The notes: generated from the letters alone by a model not told the origin. Shown: positions 44,211 to 53,079, counted from the first letter of the stretch. The stretch: DNA of 64,000 nt from Dyadobacter subterraneus (GCF_015221875.1 NZ_JACYGY010000001.1:3512501-3576500), one strand, 5' to 3'. Numbers and translations: made by a program.

Positions 44211-44308
44211 ACCGCATCGGTTATCCCATTTTGTGGTAAATTTCGCTGGTGTGAAACAAAAAAAGTGGACAAAATGCCCACTTTAACAGTGTATGAAGTG
44301 TAGAAGTA

Positions 44309-44890
44309 TTATTTAATAACGGGTATTGCCCAGAACAAACTAACCTGAATTACGCTGCTTTTAAAATCAGGGTCGATGTTATTGCCCGAAAAATCCCCAA
44401 CCTTAGACAAACCAGCAATATAACGGGCACCTATACCCAATCCGATCGGCGACTGATAGCCTAAGCCAGCTCCTGCGGCCAGGTCAAGATTTTTTGCAAA
44501 ATGATCAAAGGTTTGATTAGGAATGTCCTCACTCGTACGGAATGAAAATTGAGGTCCCACCTCAATGTAAAATCCACCAGTTGTTTTTAATTTAAACATG
44601 ACAGGCACACCTACATAATTGGTCTTATATTTTACCCCGTCCAAATTACCATTATTCAGTTTTGCTCCTTGTGTCGAAAAAAGTACTTCCGGCTGAATGG
44701 CAAAATGCTGCCCAATCCCAAATTGTAAAAGTCCACCCAAATGGAAACCTACAAGCGCATCAGATTCAATATTTCCTCCTGTGTAATTGCTGACATTAAC
44801 TCCGACCTTCGGACCAAAACTGAAAGATTGCGCAAAAGTGAATGTACTAACAGCACAAAGCATCATCAGTGTTAACGATAATTTTTTCAT
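44309..44890 (-). CDS. outer membrane beta-barrel protein, PorT-like
   Basis: A 193-residue protein with a signal peptide (cut near TFAQS). SFGPKVGVNVSNYTGG, GFHLGGLLQFGIGQHFAIQPEVLFSTQGAK, a run of alternating hydrophobic strands and the aromatic end VSLFWAIPV are typical of the eight-stranded OMP_b-brl_2/PorT family of Bacteroidota. Function unknown; probably a structural or uptake barrel. Confidence 0.85.
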   Translation of the reverse strand: MKKLSLTLMMLCAVSTFTFAQSFSFGPKVGVNVSNYTGGNIESDALVGFHLGGLLQFGIGQHFAIQPEVLFSTQGAKLNNGNLDGVKYKTNYVGVPVMFKLKTTGGFYIEVGPQFSFRTSEDIPNQTFDHFAKNLDLAAGAGLGYQSPIGLGIGARYIAGLSKVGDFSGNNIDPDFKSSVIQVSLFWAIPVIK

Positions 44891-45106
44891 GTGGTTTTTA
44901 ATTAAAAGTGTAAAAAGAATATAGATTTTGAGGAACTGAGAAAAAATTATGCCAGTTACAAAATTACCCTTTACACAATAAATTCAACAGCCGACAGTTT
45001 CAAAATTTGACTTGCAAGGTTTCATTTCCGGTTGAATCTGTAAAGTGTTTAGAATTAATTATTTAACCTATTTTATACATAGGCAAAATTTGACTGAACA
45101 TAAGAG

Positions 45107-45532
45107 ATGATTATGCCACAGCTTATTTTACTTCTGATCTGTATCCTTTGTTTGTCGCCTTATAAAGATGATAATGCCCTGCCGTAGAATTATTTGTTCG
45201 CTCAAATCTGCGATAAAAATTGTATTGCAAATACTACAAACAGTGTCAACACAACCGTAGCTGCTGTGCTTGCTCAAAGTTTTGTGACCGTAGTCGGAAC
45301 GCAGGATTCAGACAATGCCAAGACAAGTCTGAGAATTATTTTCCCGGAAAATATCAGTCTTAACCAGGAAACTGATTTTAATCCCGCCCACAAAATTGTT
45401 CTGGCTTATACAGTAAATGATACGGAAGGTTACGTTGTGGATCCTGACAAAGGAGTTTTGGGAAAGTTAACGGTCATAAGCCTTGACAAAGACAAAATAT
45501 TGTTGAACGGTCCTTTTCTGGTAAGGCAATAA
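45107..45532 (+). pseudogene. small secreted protein gene interrupted by an in-frame TAG
   Basis: A frame from ATG 45107 (or ATG 45113) encodes a signal-peptide-like start (MIMPQLILLLICILCLSP...), meets TAG at 45185-45187 and then continues open in the same frame for 114 codons (NYLFAQICDKNCIANTTN... to NGPFLVRQ). The downstream part alone would need an unlikely TTG start at 45194 and would have no export signal. The simplest reading is one gene broken by a nonsense mutation. The mature part is not recognised. A sequencing error is possible. Confidence 0.55.
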
Positions 45533-45640
45533 ATTACCAAAATGGCAACAAAATCCTGAACAGCAACGGGCGGTCCCGTTCAAAATTATAAATAACCCAG
45601 GTCACAGCTCCGCCGCCCGGAAAAAATTAAATTCTAAATT

Positions 45641-45689
45641 AAAAAATGGATGCTGGGAGGAAAAACTCCATATCCTGCATCCATTTTTT
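45641..45689. terminator. bidirectional terminator before the ketoacyl synthase gene
   Basis: Bases 45641-45653 pair perfectly with 45677-45689 (13 bp, AAAAAATGGATGC arm), flanked by A- and T-runs, between convergent genes. The 23-nt loop can form a further short stem (GGAGG... with ...CTCC). Confidence 0.75.
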
Positions 45690-45714
45690 TCTATTCAGCC
45701 AACGAGGCTTTAAT

Positions 45715-46977
45715 CTATTCTGCAAACTTTTTGAAGACACTTGTGGCAATATGGCCGCCAAAACCAAAGGTGTTGCTCATCGCATAATTAACTGTTCTTT
45801 TCTGCGCTTCACCCAAAGTCAAATTAAATTTCCCTTCCAGTTCAGGTTCAATTTCAACAGTATTAATGGTTGGAGGAACAATATCATGGATGGTGGACAT
45901 AATGCACGCAATGGCCTCAACTGCACCCGCTCCGCCCAGTAAGTGACCTGTCATGGATTTTGTTGCACTAATATTAAGGCCGGAATTGAAACCAAAAACG
46001 CGTTCAACTGATTTCAATTCACTTGCATCACCCATCGGTGTCGAAGTTGCGTGAACGTTCAGATAATCAATTTCATGCGGCTGCAAATTTGCTTCTGCCA
46101 ATGCCTCCAAAATACCAAGATAAGCTCCCTCACCTTCCGGATGCGTACCTGTCAGGTGATAGGCGTCCGCAGCCATTCCGCCGCCAACTACCTCACCAAG
46201 AATCTGTGCATTGCGTTTTATGGCGTGTTCATAACTTTCCAAAACCAACGCACCCGCGCCTTCACCCATTACGAAACCATCTCTGTTCACATCAAATGGA
46301 CGAGATGCCCTTGCAGGATCTTCGTTAAAAGTCGACAAAGCCTTTGACGCGTTAAATCCTCCGATTGAGGTTTCATTAATCGGCGCCTCAGAGCCGCCGG
46401 TAATAATCATGTCCGCCTTACCCCAACGGATATAATTGAAAGCATCTATTATAGCAGTGTTAGAACTTGCACATGCCGAAACGGTTGTAAAGTTCGGTCC
46501 GCGCAAACCGTATTTTATTGAGATGACACCAGATGCGATATCTACAATCATTTTAGGAATAAAATAGGGATTGAAACGTGGTGTTCCATTTCCTTTTGCG
46601 AACTCGGATACTTGCTCCTGAAAAGTCTGGATACCGCCGTTACCACTTCCCCAAATCACGCCAATGCGGTTTCTGTTAAGTGTATCAAAATTAATATTTG
46701 CATTTTTCACCGCTTCCTCAACCGCTATTAATGCGTATTGAGTAAAAGGATCGTATTTTCTGGCCTCATTCCTTTCAAAAAAATCCTGGGCGTTAATGCC
46801 TTTAAGCTCACAGGCAAATTTCGTTTTGAAATGTGTTGTATCAAATTTTGTAATATTTGCTGAACCGCTAACACCGTTTACTAATGATTTCCAAAAATCA
46901 TCCACGTTGTTTCCGATTGGTGTTAAAGCGCCAAGGCCCGTAATCACCACCCGGTTTAATTCTTTATTAACCTTCAT
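45715..46977 (-). CDS. beta-ketoacyl-ACP synthase II-like (FabF type)
   Basis: A 420-residue condensing enzyme with the catalytic triad of KAS II: C169 (TVSACASS), H309 (NVHATSTPMGD) and H345 (SMTGHLLGGAG). Length and motifs match FabF, which extends acyl-ACP by two carbons with malonyl-ACP. It stands alone, without acpP, fabG or fabD neighbours, next to a TetR gene with two matching operators, so it is probably a regulated extra copy and not the housekeeping FabF. Start ATG at 46975-46977. Confidence 0.88.
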   Translation of the reverse strand: MKVNKELNRVVITGLGALTPIGNNVDDFWKSLVNGVSGSANITKFDTTHFKTKFACELKGINAQDFFERNEARKYDPFTQYALIAVEEAVKNANINFDTLNRNRIGVIWGSGNGGIQTFQEQVSEFAKGNGTPRFNPYFIPKMIVDIASGVISIKYGLRGPNFTTVSACASSNTAIIDAFNYIRWGKADMIITGGSEAPINETSIGGFNASKALSTFNEDPARASRPFDVNRDGFVMGEGAGALVLESYEHAIKRNAQILGEVVGGGMAADAYHLTGTHPEGEGAYLGILEALAEANLQPHEIDYLNVHATSTPMGDASELKSVERVFGFNSGLNISATKSMTGHLLGGAGAVEAIACIMSTIHDIVPPTINTVEIEPELEGKFNLTLGEAQKRTVNYAMSNTFGFGGHIATSVFKKFAE

Positions 46978-47099
46978 TTTTGAACTCGATTGATTAAAAA
47001 TATTAGCTTCCTGGTTAGTTTTACAATTTCAAAAGGCGAAATTAAAATTTGTTTGCACTAATACCTTTTAAAATAAATTTGCTGAAATAAAAAACAAAC

Positions 47100-47117
47100 T
47101 TACCGAACGATCGGTAA
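47100..47117. promoter_or_regulatory. TetR operator upstream of the ketoacyl synthase gene
   Basis: TTACCGA-ACGA-TCGGTAA, 7-bp perfect arms, lies 123 bases before the FabF-like start and just behind the TetR stop. The arms match those of the site at 47717 exactly, which points to one regulator acting on both promoters. Confidence 0.7.
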
Positions 47118-47125
47118 AATAAAAA

Positions 47126-47707
47126 TTATTTTACGCTTTTCTTTTCAGGAAATCCAAGAAGCTGTGGAATAGCCGCAATACTTGTTTTGAAAATATCATT
47201 ATCGTTCATGGCTCTTGAAATAACCAGTGAACCCTGAATATTGACAATTGCCTGCATTCCTTTCGTTTTGGCCATACGCTCATCCATACCATTTTCAACA
47301 GCTATTTTTGTAAAACTTTCACTCAAAATAGTAAAACAACTTGCAATTGAAGATTGAAAGTAAGGCGTTTCAGAGCAGGCGGACAACATCCTGAGCGAAC
47401 AATTCCTTGCCCCATCCTCAAATAAGTTGCTGATTCCCAGTAAAGCTATTTGAAGTCTTTCTTCAACGGGCAGGTTTTCCTGTTCAATAACAAACTGAAC
47501 ATTTTCCAAAAACCATATCTCTACTTTTTTCAAAACATGCGCCGCCATATCTTTTTTCCCACCTGGAAAACGATGATAAAGACTGGCTTTTTTTAATCCC
47601 GTAGCCTGAGATAATAACTCCATAGATGCGCCGTCATACCCGAAACGCGTAAATACGTCGGATAACTTTCGGTCTACATCTTTTGGAAAAACTTTGGTCA
47701 CTGGCAT
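47126..47707 (-). CDS. TetR/AcrR family transcriptional regulator
   Basis: A 193-residue protein. The N-terminal helix-turn-helix is FTRFGYDGASMELLSQATGLKKASLYHRFPGGKKDMAAHVL; the C-terminal ligand domain is helical. Its gene is flanked by two near-identical palindromes (47100 and 47717), one in its own promoter and one before the FabF-like gene downstream, so it most likely represses itself and the condensing enzyme. The ligand may be a fatty-acid-type molecule (inference). Confidence 0.88.
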   Translation of the reverse strand: MPVTKVFPKDVDRKLSDVFTRFGYDGASMELLSQATGLKKASLYHRFPGGKKDMAAHVLKKVEIWFLENVQFVIEQENLPVEERLQIALLGISNLFEDGARNCSLRMLSACSETPYFQSSIASCFTILSESFTKIAVENGMDERMAKTKGMQAIVNIQGSLVISRAMNDNDIFKTSIAAIPQLLGFPEKKSVK

Positions 47708-47716
47708 AATTATTCC

Positions 47717-47738
47717 TTTTACCGATTGTTCGGTAAAA
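47717..47738. promoter_or_regulatory. TetR operator in the regulator's own promoter
   Basis: TTTTACCGA-TTGT-TCGGTAAAA, 9-bp perfect arms with a 4-nt spacer, 10 bases before the TetR start codon. It shares TTACCGA-N4-TCGGTAA with the site at 47100. Confidence 0.75.
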
Positions 47739-47749
47739 TTAAATAATTT

Positions 47750-48985
47750 TTACTCTACAATCCAGCGGTTTAAATTATTGTATTTTCCTTCCAACACGAT
47801 TTTGTAAAATTTCGAAGGAATTTTGGATACATCAATATCTGCTTTTTCACTTGCTGCGGGAACCTCATCCATAAAAAAATAGAGATCCCTCCCTCCTTTT
47901 TCAAAGTGATTAGTCGTTGTAAGCCAGATTTTAACGGTTCCTTCTTTATCAGAGGCTTTCCAGTTCACATTAATCTTGCCAGCTTCTTTTTTTGCTGCCG
48001 GATTAAGGATGGAAATTTTTCCTGTCAACGAAACACCATCAATTTCAAAAGCCTGTTCTTTTGGAAAATTCACGTCCATGTGACGGGCAACAGTCGGCAT
48101 AATGTCAACAATTCCCGGATTTGATTTAAAATTAGTATTCAGATCCTTTGCATTAGTAACAATCCAGGTGCTTCTTTCTCTGTCTGATTGACCGCCATGT
48201 CCTTTTCCGGTTTTTGGATCGCGGCCATGATCTGTTGTAATCACGATCAGCCAATCCTCTCCGAAATTTCTCTCGCGATATTTAACTGCTTCCCACAAAC
48301 GCCCCATCTGGTTATCCATCATTTTAATCGCTTCGTGAAACTGGTCGCTGTCGCCATACCGGTGTCCCATATCGTCTGTATATTCCAGATAAACCCAGGA
48401 CAGATCCGGCGCATTATTTTTAATGGTTTTAGCAGCTTCTTCAACCACTTTTTCGTCAATCTGATGCATGTAAGCTTTCAGCTTGTCGTGCGGAAAATGA
48501 ATGGTGTCCAGTTCAAAACCGTCAAACGGAAAATCAGTTCTTAGCTTATCCGTTTGGGGCAAACCGTCACCGACAAGCTTGGTCCGGTTATCAAGCCAGG
48601 AAGAAAAAACTGCGCTGCGTTTGTTCGGATACTGTTCTTTGAAAAATCTGAAAATAGTCCAGTAATTATAGTTCGGATCTTTTATATCATTGTCCCAGAC
48701 ATTGTGTTTATTGACCCAGGTACCCGTCAGCAAACTGTTATAACCTACTGCGGAAATGGTCGGAGTTTGTGAATATGCATTTTTATCACCACCAACATGT
48801 GCGTGGGTATATCCTCCTGTTTTTGAAATAGCATCAATATTCGGCCTCGGAATACTTTCCAATGCATCAGACGAAATTCCGTCAACTATTACAAAAACCG
48901 TTTTTTTGACCTTGGATTGAGCGGAAACTGAAAAATTTTGAAAAGTTAATAGCAGCGAAAAAACACCAACGAATACTGACTTCAT
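47750..48985 (-). CDS. secreted alkaline phosphatase/nucleotide pyrophosphatase superfamily protein
   Basis: A 411-residue protein with a signal peptide (cut near SVSAQS). VFVIVDGISSDAL provides the first metal Asp (D35), SQTPTISAVGYNSLLTGT the likely Thr nucleophile, YLEYTDDMGHRYG and VITTDHGRDPKTGKGHGG the remaining metal ligands of the alkaline phosphatase fold. It is a phosphodiesterase or phosphatase acting outside the cytoplasm; the substrate is unknown. A C-terminal extension of about 80 residues looks like a beta-domain. Confidence 0.85.
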   Translation of the reverse strand: MKSVFVGVFSLLLTFQNFSVSAQSKVKKTVFVIVDGISSDALESIPRPNIDAISKTGGYTHAHVGGDKNAYSQTPTISAVGYNSLLTGTWVNKHNVWDNDIKDPNYNYWTIFRFFKEQYPNKRSAVFSSWLDNRTKLVGDGLPQTDKLRTDFPFDGFELDTIHFPHDKLKAYMHQIDEKVVEEAAKTIKNNAPDLSWVYLEYTDDMGHRYGDSDQFHEAIKMMDNQMGRLWEAVKYRERNFGEDWLIVITTDHGRDPKTGKGHGGQSDRERSTWIVTNAKDLNTNFKSNPGIVDIMPTVARHMDVNFPKEQAFEIDGVSLTGKISILNPAAKKEAGKINVNWKASDKEGTVKIWLTTTNHFEKGGRDLYFFMDEVPAASEKADIDVSKIPSKFYKIVLEGKYNNLNRWIVE

Positions 48986-49090
48986 GTTAGAATTTAAAAA
49001 TTAAGTTTAGGATATCACCCGAAATTAATCATTAAAATCACAGCGCAAAAATCCTGGCCGGGAATGCAATTAATTTTATGATAACATAAT

Positions 49091-49180
49091 AAACGGGAAA
49101 ACTTATACGCACCTGGTGGCATCATATAAACTTTCCCGTTTTGACTTTTCACTTCTCTGAGATCAATAATCTGATCTCAG
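49091..49180 (+). other. two consecutive hairpins followed by a T-rich run
   Basis: AACGGGAAA (49092-49100) pairs with TTTCCCGTT (49132-49140), then CTGAGATCA (49157-49165) with TGATCTCAG (49172-49180, 6-nt loop). On the plus strand TTCTATTTTATTTTTA follows, as in a terminator, yet no plus-strand gene lies upstream. It might end an unseen small RNA or serve the minus-strand gene at 49213. Confidence 0.4.
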
Positions 49181-49212
49181 TTCTATTTTATTTTTATGGC
49201 TATTTCTTTATT

Positions 49213-49596
49213 CTAAACTTCAAAAATCAATTGTTCATCGCGGTCGGAAATAGGAATTTTTCTGATGAAATTATCATAACCTTCTTCTCCGCCATGATCG
49301 CTGTAAACGCCGTAAGTATCAAGACTATAACCCGTCAGGCCATCATTTGCTTCAATAATATACAAAATTGAAGAATCAGCAGGATCAGATTCACCTTCAA
49401 AACGATATGTTTTGATAATAGTTAAATCTTCCGGATTATAACTTTTCCCCTTTCCGGCTGTAAAACCGTCCTCAGTCCATCTGAATTCGTTATCAAGTTT
49501 TTTCAAACGTAATTTTTCCAAAACGTGAGAAAGCGTAGCCATTTCTGTTATCCTAGGACTAGAATCCGACTCGTTCGTGGTGATGTTATTTTCCAT
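49213..49596 (-). CDS. small conserved protein often labelled phosphoribosylpyrophosphate synthetase
   Basis: A 127-residue protein; a shorter start at 49542 (MATLSHVLEKLRLKK) would give 109 residues, closer to the family's usual ~100. The block YNPEDLTIIKTYRFEGESDPADSSILYIIEANDG, then YGVYSD, is typical of small Bacteroidota proteins that databases often name PRPP synthetase, although they are far too short and lack its motifs. Real function unknown. Confidence 0.65.
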   Translation of the reverse strand: MENNITTNESDSSPRITEMATLSHVLEKLRLKKLDNEFRWTEDGFTAGKGKSYNPEDLTIIKTYRFEGESDPADSSILYIIEANDGLTGYSLDTYGVYSDHGGEEGYDNFIRKIPISDRDEQLIFEV

Positions 49597-49733
49597 AATG
49601 CTATTTGGTAAGGATGTCGTGGTTTGTTAATTTGATTTCATCTTGTGTAGCACTCATACTTCAAATACTATGCCATCATTTTAGATATACGATCTTCAAA
49701 ATTAATTCGGAATTGAATTTGTAAATTAGCCTT

Positions 49734-50408
49734 ATGAAAATCCTTATTATAGAAGACGAAAAGGAGCTTGCTCAGAATATTTCCGCTTATTTATCGGATG
49801 AAAATTATTTGTGTGAATTTGCTGAAACCTTTCAACAGGCTTTGGATAAAATTGAGGTATATAACTACGACTGCATCTTACTGGATCTGATGCTTCCCGG
49901 TGGTGACGGATTGAAAATCCTGGAAGAGCTCAAAAAACACGATAAGCAGGATGGCGTTATTATCATTTCTGCCAAAGATTCTCTAAATGATAAAATCGCC
50001 GGATTACAAATCGGAGCTGATGATTATCTGGCCAAACCATTTCATTTGTCAGAATTAGCCGCTCGAATTTATTCGGTCATCAGAAGAAAACAATTCGGGA
50101 ATTCCAATATTATCAAACTGCACGAACTTCAAATTGACTTACTGGCAAAAACAATTCTTGTCAACAATGAGCCTGTTATTCTGACAAAAAAAGAGTTCGA
50201 TCTGCTTTTGCTGTTTATTGGCAATAAAAACCGCGTAATTTCCAAAAGTGCTTTGGCTGAACACTTATCCGGAGACATTGCGGATATGCTTGATAACCAT
50301 GATTTTGTATACGCTCATATCAAAAATATGAAGAAAAAACTTGTAGATGCAGGATACCGGAATTACCTCAAAACGATTTATGGAACAGGCTATAAATGGG
50401 AAGCATGA
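49734..50408 (+). CDS. OmpR/PhoB-family response regulator
   Basis: A 224-residue protein. Receiver: IEDEKE, phospho-acceptor Asp in DCILLDLMLPGGDG, Lys in DDYLAKPFHLSEL. The C-terminal winged helix has ILTKKEFDLLLLFIGNKNRVISKSALAEHL and VYAHIKNMKKKL...YLKTIYGTGYKWE, as in OmpR proteins. The stop overlaps the kinase start by four bases (ATGA at 50405-50408). Confidence 0.92.
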   Translation: MKILIIEDEKELAQNISAYLSDENYLCEFAETFQQALDKIEVYNYDCILLDLMLPGGDGLKILEELKKHDKQDGVIIISAKDSLNDKIAGLQIGADDYLAKPFHLSELAARIYSVIRRKQFGNSNIIKLHELQIDLLAKTILVNNEPVILTKKEFDLLLLFIGNKNRVISKSALAEHLSGDIADMLDNHDFVYAHIKNMKKKLVDAGYRNYLKTIYGTGYKWEA

Positions 50409-51703
50409 ACAAACTTTTAAACAGGCCTCTGAAAGCTTTTACTCTTTATGCTTTGCTGGTTCTGGCGTGCAGTATTCCCGTTTATTACTTTATTGTTGAC
50501 TATATCTGGCGCAGTGAACTGGATGAATATAACGAAATTGTAAAAAGCAGGATCGAGTCAGGATTGAACAAATTAAGCCTTCATAAAGATGAATGGGAGA
50601 AAACAATTGCGCTCTGGAACAAAACACAGCCGGGTACGAAAATCGAAAAATCTTTATTGAGAGTAAGCCCTCCCGATAGTATTTATACGATTATGCGGGG
50701 AAAACAAAGTGCTAGTGAAGAAGATCTGGAAAGGTACCGGGGATTGTCGTCATACATAAAAGTACAGGGTGAACTTTATCATCTCACGATTGAAATCAAC
50801 GTCGAAGAAGCGCACGAAACGGTTTTTGCCATTGCAGCTGTAACCGTATTATTTTTTATTATTCTGCTAGCCGGTTTTGTAATTTTGAACCGCAGAATTG
50901 CCACACAAATCTGGAAACCGTTTCATTCTACACTGGACCGTTTAAAATCATTTGATCTGAACAGCCAGAATAATATAAATCTCGAAAAATCAGATATTCA
51001 GGAATTCGAACAGCTGAATCAGGCACTCTATCAATTGATAGCTAAGAACATTTCTGTATTCCGTCAACAAAAAGAATTTACAGAAAATGCTTCTCATGAG
51101 CTTCAAACACCGCTTGCGGTCCTAAAATCAAAAATTGATTTATTAATGCAAAACGAGTCGCTTACAGAGAGTCAGTCTGAACTGATTGCCTCATTGAATA
51201 TGCCGCTTTCCAGAGTTTCCCGAATAAATAAGAATCTGTTATTACTTGCCAAAATTGAAAATCAACAATTCGCAGAGGATGAACTGATCAATATGACCGA
51301 ACTTGTAAACCAGAACCTGGAATTTTTAGGAGAACACTTGATTGCAAAAAATAATACTGTGGAAATGGAGATTGATGAAGATTCTTCCGTAACTGCAAAC
51401 AAAAGCCTTGTGGAAATTATGCTTGTTAACCTACTTCTCAACGCCATTCGCCACAGTCAGGAAAATGGAACCATCAGGATAAAGTTAACCGATAAAGATT
51501 TGATAATCAGCAATACGGGAAACAATCCTTTAAATAAGGATACATTGTTCAAACGATTTATAACCTCTTCCAGCAACACACCTAGCAGCGGATTAGGCCT
51601 GGCTATTGTAAAAGAAATTGCATATCGTTACAACTGGCAGGTTGAATACCAGTTCGTCAATTATTTCCATCAGTTTTCAATACATTTTAGACCTCAGGAT
51701 TGA
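50405..51703 (+). CDS. sensor histidine kinase
   Basis: A 432-residue membrane kinase; the ATG at 50405 is chosen because it overlaps the regulator stop (ATGA), while an ATG at 50396 adds three residues. Two membrane helices (~14-35 and ~140-165) bracket a ~100-residue periplasmic sensor. HisKA has FTENASHELQTPLAVLKSKIDLL; the ATPase has an N-box (MLVNLLLNAIRHS) and SGLGLAIVKEI. It forms a two-component pair with the OmpR-type protein; the stimulus is unknown. Confidence 0.9.
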   Translation: MNKLLNRPLKAFTLYALLVLACSIPVYYFIVDYIWRSELDEYNEIVKSRIESGLNKLSLHKDEWEKTIALWNKTQPGTKIEKSLLRVSPPDSIYTIMRGKQSASEEDLERYRGLSSYIKVQGELYHLTIEINVEEAHETVFAIAAVTVLFFIILLAGFVILNRRIATQIWKPFHSTLDRLKSFDLNSQNNINLEKSDIQEFEQLNQALYQLIAKNISVFRQQKEFTENASHELQTPLAVLKSKIDLLMQNESLTESQSELIASLNMPLSRVSRINKNLLLLAKIENQQFAEDELINMTELVNQNLEFLGEHLIAKNNTVEMEIDEDSSVTANKSLVEIMLVNLLLNAIRHSQENGTIRIKLTDKDLIISNTGNNPLNKDTLFKRFITSSSNTPSSGLGLAIVKEIAYRYNWQVEYQFVNYFHQFSIHFRPQD

Positions 51704-51746
51704 ATGAACAACCTTTATGTATCCAATGGAAATTAAAATCCGAAAT

Positions 51747-51929
51747 TTATAGCTTGCTGCTTTTAGTGACGCCTGACTGTGAGGAATTATATTCTACACT
51801 CGAAAAAATTCTATCCTCCAGCACCTTATTGCTCACTGGTTTTTTGAATACCAGTGCAACAATCATAACCATTGTTAACAATGAGATAATAAAAATCCTA
51901 TCTCCGTATTGTTCAATTTTCTTGTACAT
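51747..51929 (-). CDS. possible small single-pass membrane protein
   Basis: A 60-residue frame from the ATG at 51929: MYKKIEQYGDRIF, then a hydrophobic helix (IISLLTMVMIVALVF), then a polar tail. A TTG three codons upstream is an alternative start. No family recognised. It converges with the kinase gene with a 43-base gap. The helix supports a real gene, but a plus-strand frame also overlaps here, so the call is weak. Confidence 0.35.
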   Translation of the reverse strand: MYKKIEQYGDRIFIISLLTMVMIVALVFKKPVSNKVLEDRIFSSVEYNSSQSGVTKSSKL

Positions 51930-52201
51930 ATTTTTCAATACAAATTTGTTCTATTGTGGGGTGTAATTTGGTATAATGAACAAATATAGATTTTTTTTTC
52001 GAAATCAGCCAAATCACCTATTAAAAATATTCAATTTATACTTAAAAACAGAATTATATATTTGGCAATCTATGGTCATATCACCAATCAAACCTTAATG
52101 ATCATTTTACACGTTTTTATTGAGCAGTGGCATTACTTTTATATGGAAAGAGATTTAATCATTTAGGGGTAACCGTAGCCAACCATAAAAACTCTTACAA
52201 A

Positions 52202-52474
52202 ATGGAAATTAGCTTTGAAAAGATTCTACACCGTCCTGTGGGTGAAAAACTGAAAGTAATTGTATCTGCAAACGTAAGTCAGGATGGCTGTGAGTGGGCA
52301 TACCGGGTTGAAACGTATGAACTGGATGGCTGGGTTGATCCTGTCCTTCGTGCGAAAAGCCAGGGCAGAGAAGAAAATTATGTCGATTATGTTACTCCCG
52401 AAGAAGCATTCGAAGTGCAGCATGAGTTTTGGGAAAGTTTAAAACCTGAACTCGTAAAAAATCAGGAAGCCTGA
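52202..52474 (+). CDS. small hypothetical protein
   Basis: A 90-residue acidic soluble protein starting at the ATG at 52202 (MEISFEKILHRPVGEKLKVIV). It has alternating beta-type segments (KVIVSANVSQDGCEWAYRVETYELDGW) and a helical end (EEAFEVQHEFWESLKPEL). Not recognised. It opens a run of three small genes on the plus strand (52202-53079). Confidence 0.5.
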   Translation: MEISFEKILHRPVGEKLKVIVSANVSQDGCEWAYRVETYELDGWVDPVLRAKSQGREENYVDYVTPEEAFEVQHEFWESLKPELVKNQEA

Positions 52475-52532
52475 CTACATTGCGGTTTGGTACTACCACT
52501 AAACTTTCCAAACGACCTTTACCAGGAAATCC

Positions 52533-52826
52533 ATGAGCTACTTTGATATTTTTCGGATAGAATTTAATGACTTGAAAATCATAGCCGATCATCCTGAATC
52601 CATCATTACCAGAATTATCAAAACTGACTCAGGCTATATCGGCGAAATTGTGCTTTTAGGTGAATATCCCGACAGAGAAAGCAATATTCTGTTTTTTCAT
52701 GACGAAAGCTTTGAGACGGAAAGAGAAGCGGCTAACGATCTATATCAAATTATTGAAACCGTTACCAGGGCGTCTGAAAGTACACGCATCAGCGAAGCAC
52801 TGCGAAAGAGGAATCTGTCGGAATAG
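52533..52826 (+). CDS. small hypothetical protein
   Basis: A 97-residue soluble protein (MSYFDIFRIEFNDLKII...). It has a beta-rich first half and a helical second half (TEREAANDLYQIIETVTRASESTRISEAL). No family recognised. It is 58 bases after the previous small gene and 49 before the next, so the three could be co-transcribed. Confidence 0.5.
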   Translation: MSYFDIFRIEFNDLKIIADHPESIITRIIKTDSGYIGEIVLLGEYPDRESNILFFHDESFETEREAANDLYQIIETVTRASESTRISEALRKRNLSE

Positions 52827-52875
52827 TATTATTTTTATTAAATTAGTGAAAATTATTCCTCACGATATTTACCCT

Positions 52876-53079
52876 ATGGAAAAAACATTCAGTATTTTTA
52901 TTCTGGATCCCGAAAAAGGCATACTTCCAAAACCGATTGATGTTCAAAATGAAGTTGGAAAATGGTATAAAGAATTTCTATCTGAACGCCATGCCGAAAA
53001 AGTAATTGAACGATTAATGAATGAATACGATTACAACGGATCCAAGTATATAATTCTCGGGGTTTACAGCAAGGAATGA
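52876..53079 (+). CDS. small hypothetical protein
   Basis: A 67-residue protein from the ATG at 52876 (MEKTFSIFILDPEKGILPKP); a longer open frame upstream overlaps the previous gene and is rejected. It has a strand-rich start and a helical middle (GKWYKEFLSERHAEKVIERLMNEY). Not recognised. Confidence 0.45.
   Translation: MEKTFSIFILDPEKGILPKPIDVQNEVGKWYKEFLSERHAEKVIERLMNEYDYNGSKYIILGVYSKE

Larger units (their letters stand above)
43816..44308. other. 493-bp non-coding region with a long inverted repeat and a possible small RNA
   Basis: A/T-rich. It contains the 21-bp perfect inverted repeat at 44052-44099 and a promoter-terminator pair on the plus strand at 44102-44210; nothing else was recognised. 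A 23-codon frame from the ATG at 44168, behind GAGGAGG, runs through the terminator and is probably not a real gene, but a short leader peptide cannot be excluded. Confidence 0.5.

Noticed and set aside
44168..44239. 23-codon frame behind GAGGAGG
   Set aside because: It runs through the hairpin and T-run of a terminator, so it is probably not translated in full; noted only as a possible leader peptide.
45001..45095. 12-bp direct repeat CAAAATTTGACT at 45001 and 45084
   Set aside because: Short, A/T-rich and without further structure; could occur by chance in this composition.
51700..51966. 88-codon open frame on the plus strand after the histidine kinase
   Set aside because: Overlaps the small membrane-protein frame on the other strand, begins inside the kinase stop region and has no domain; kept out as less likely than the minus-strand frame.
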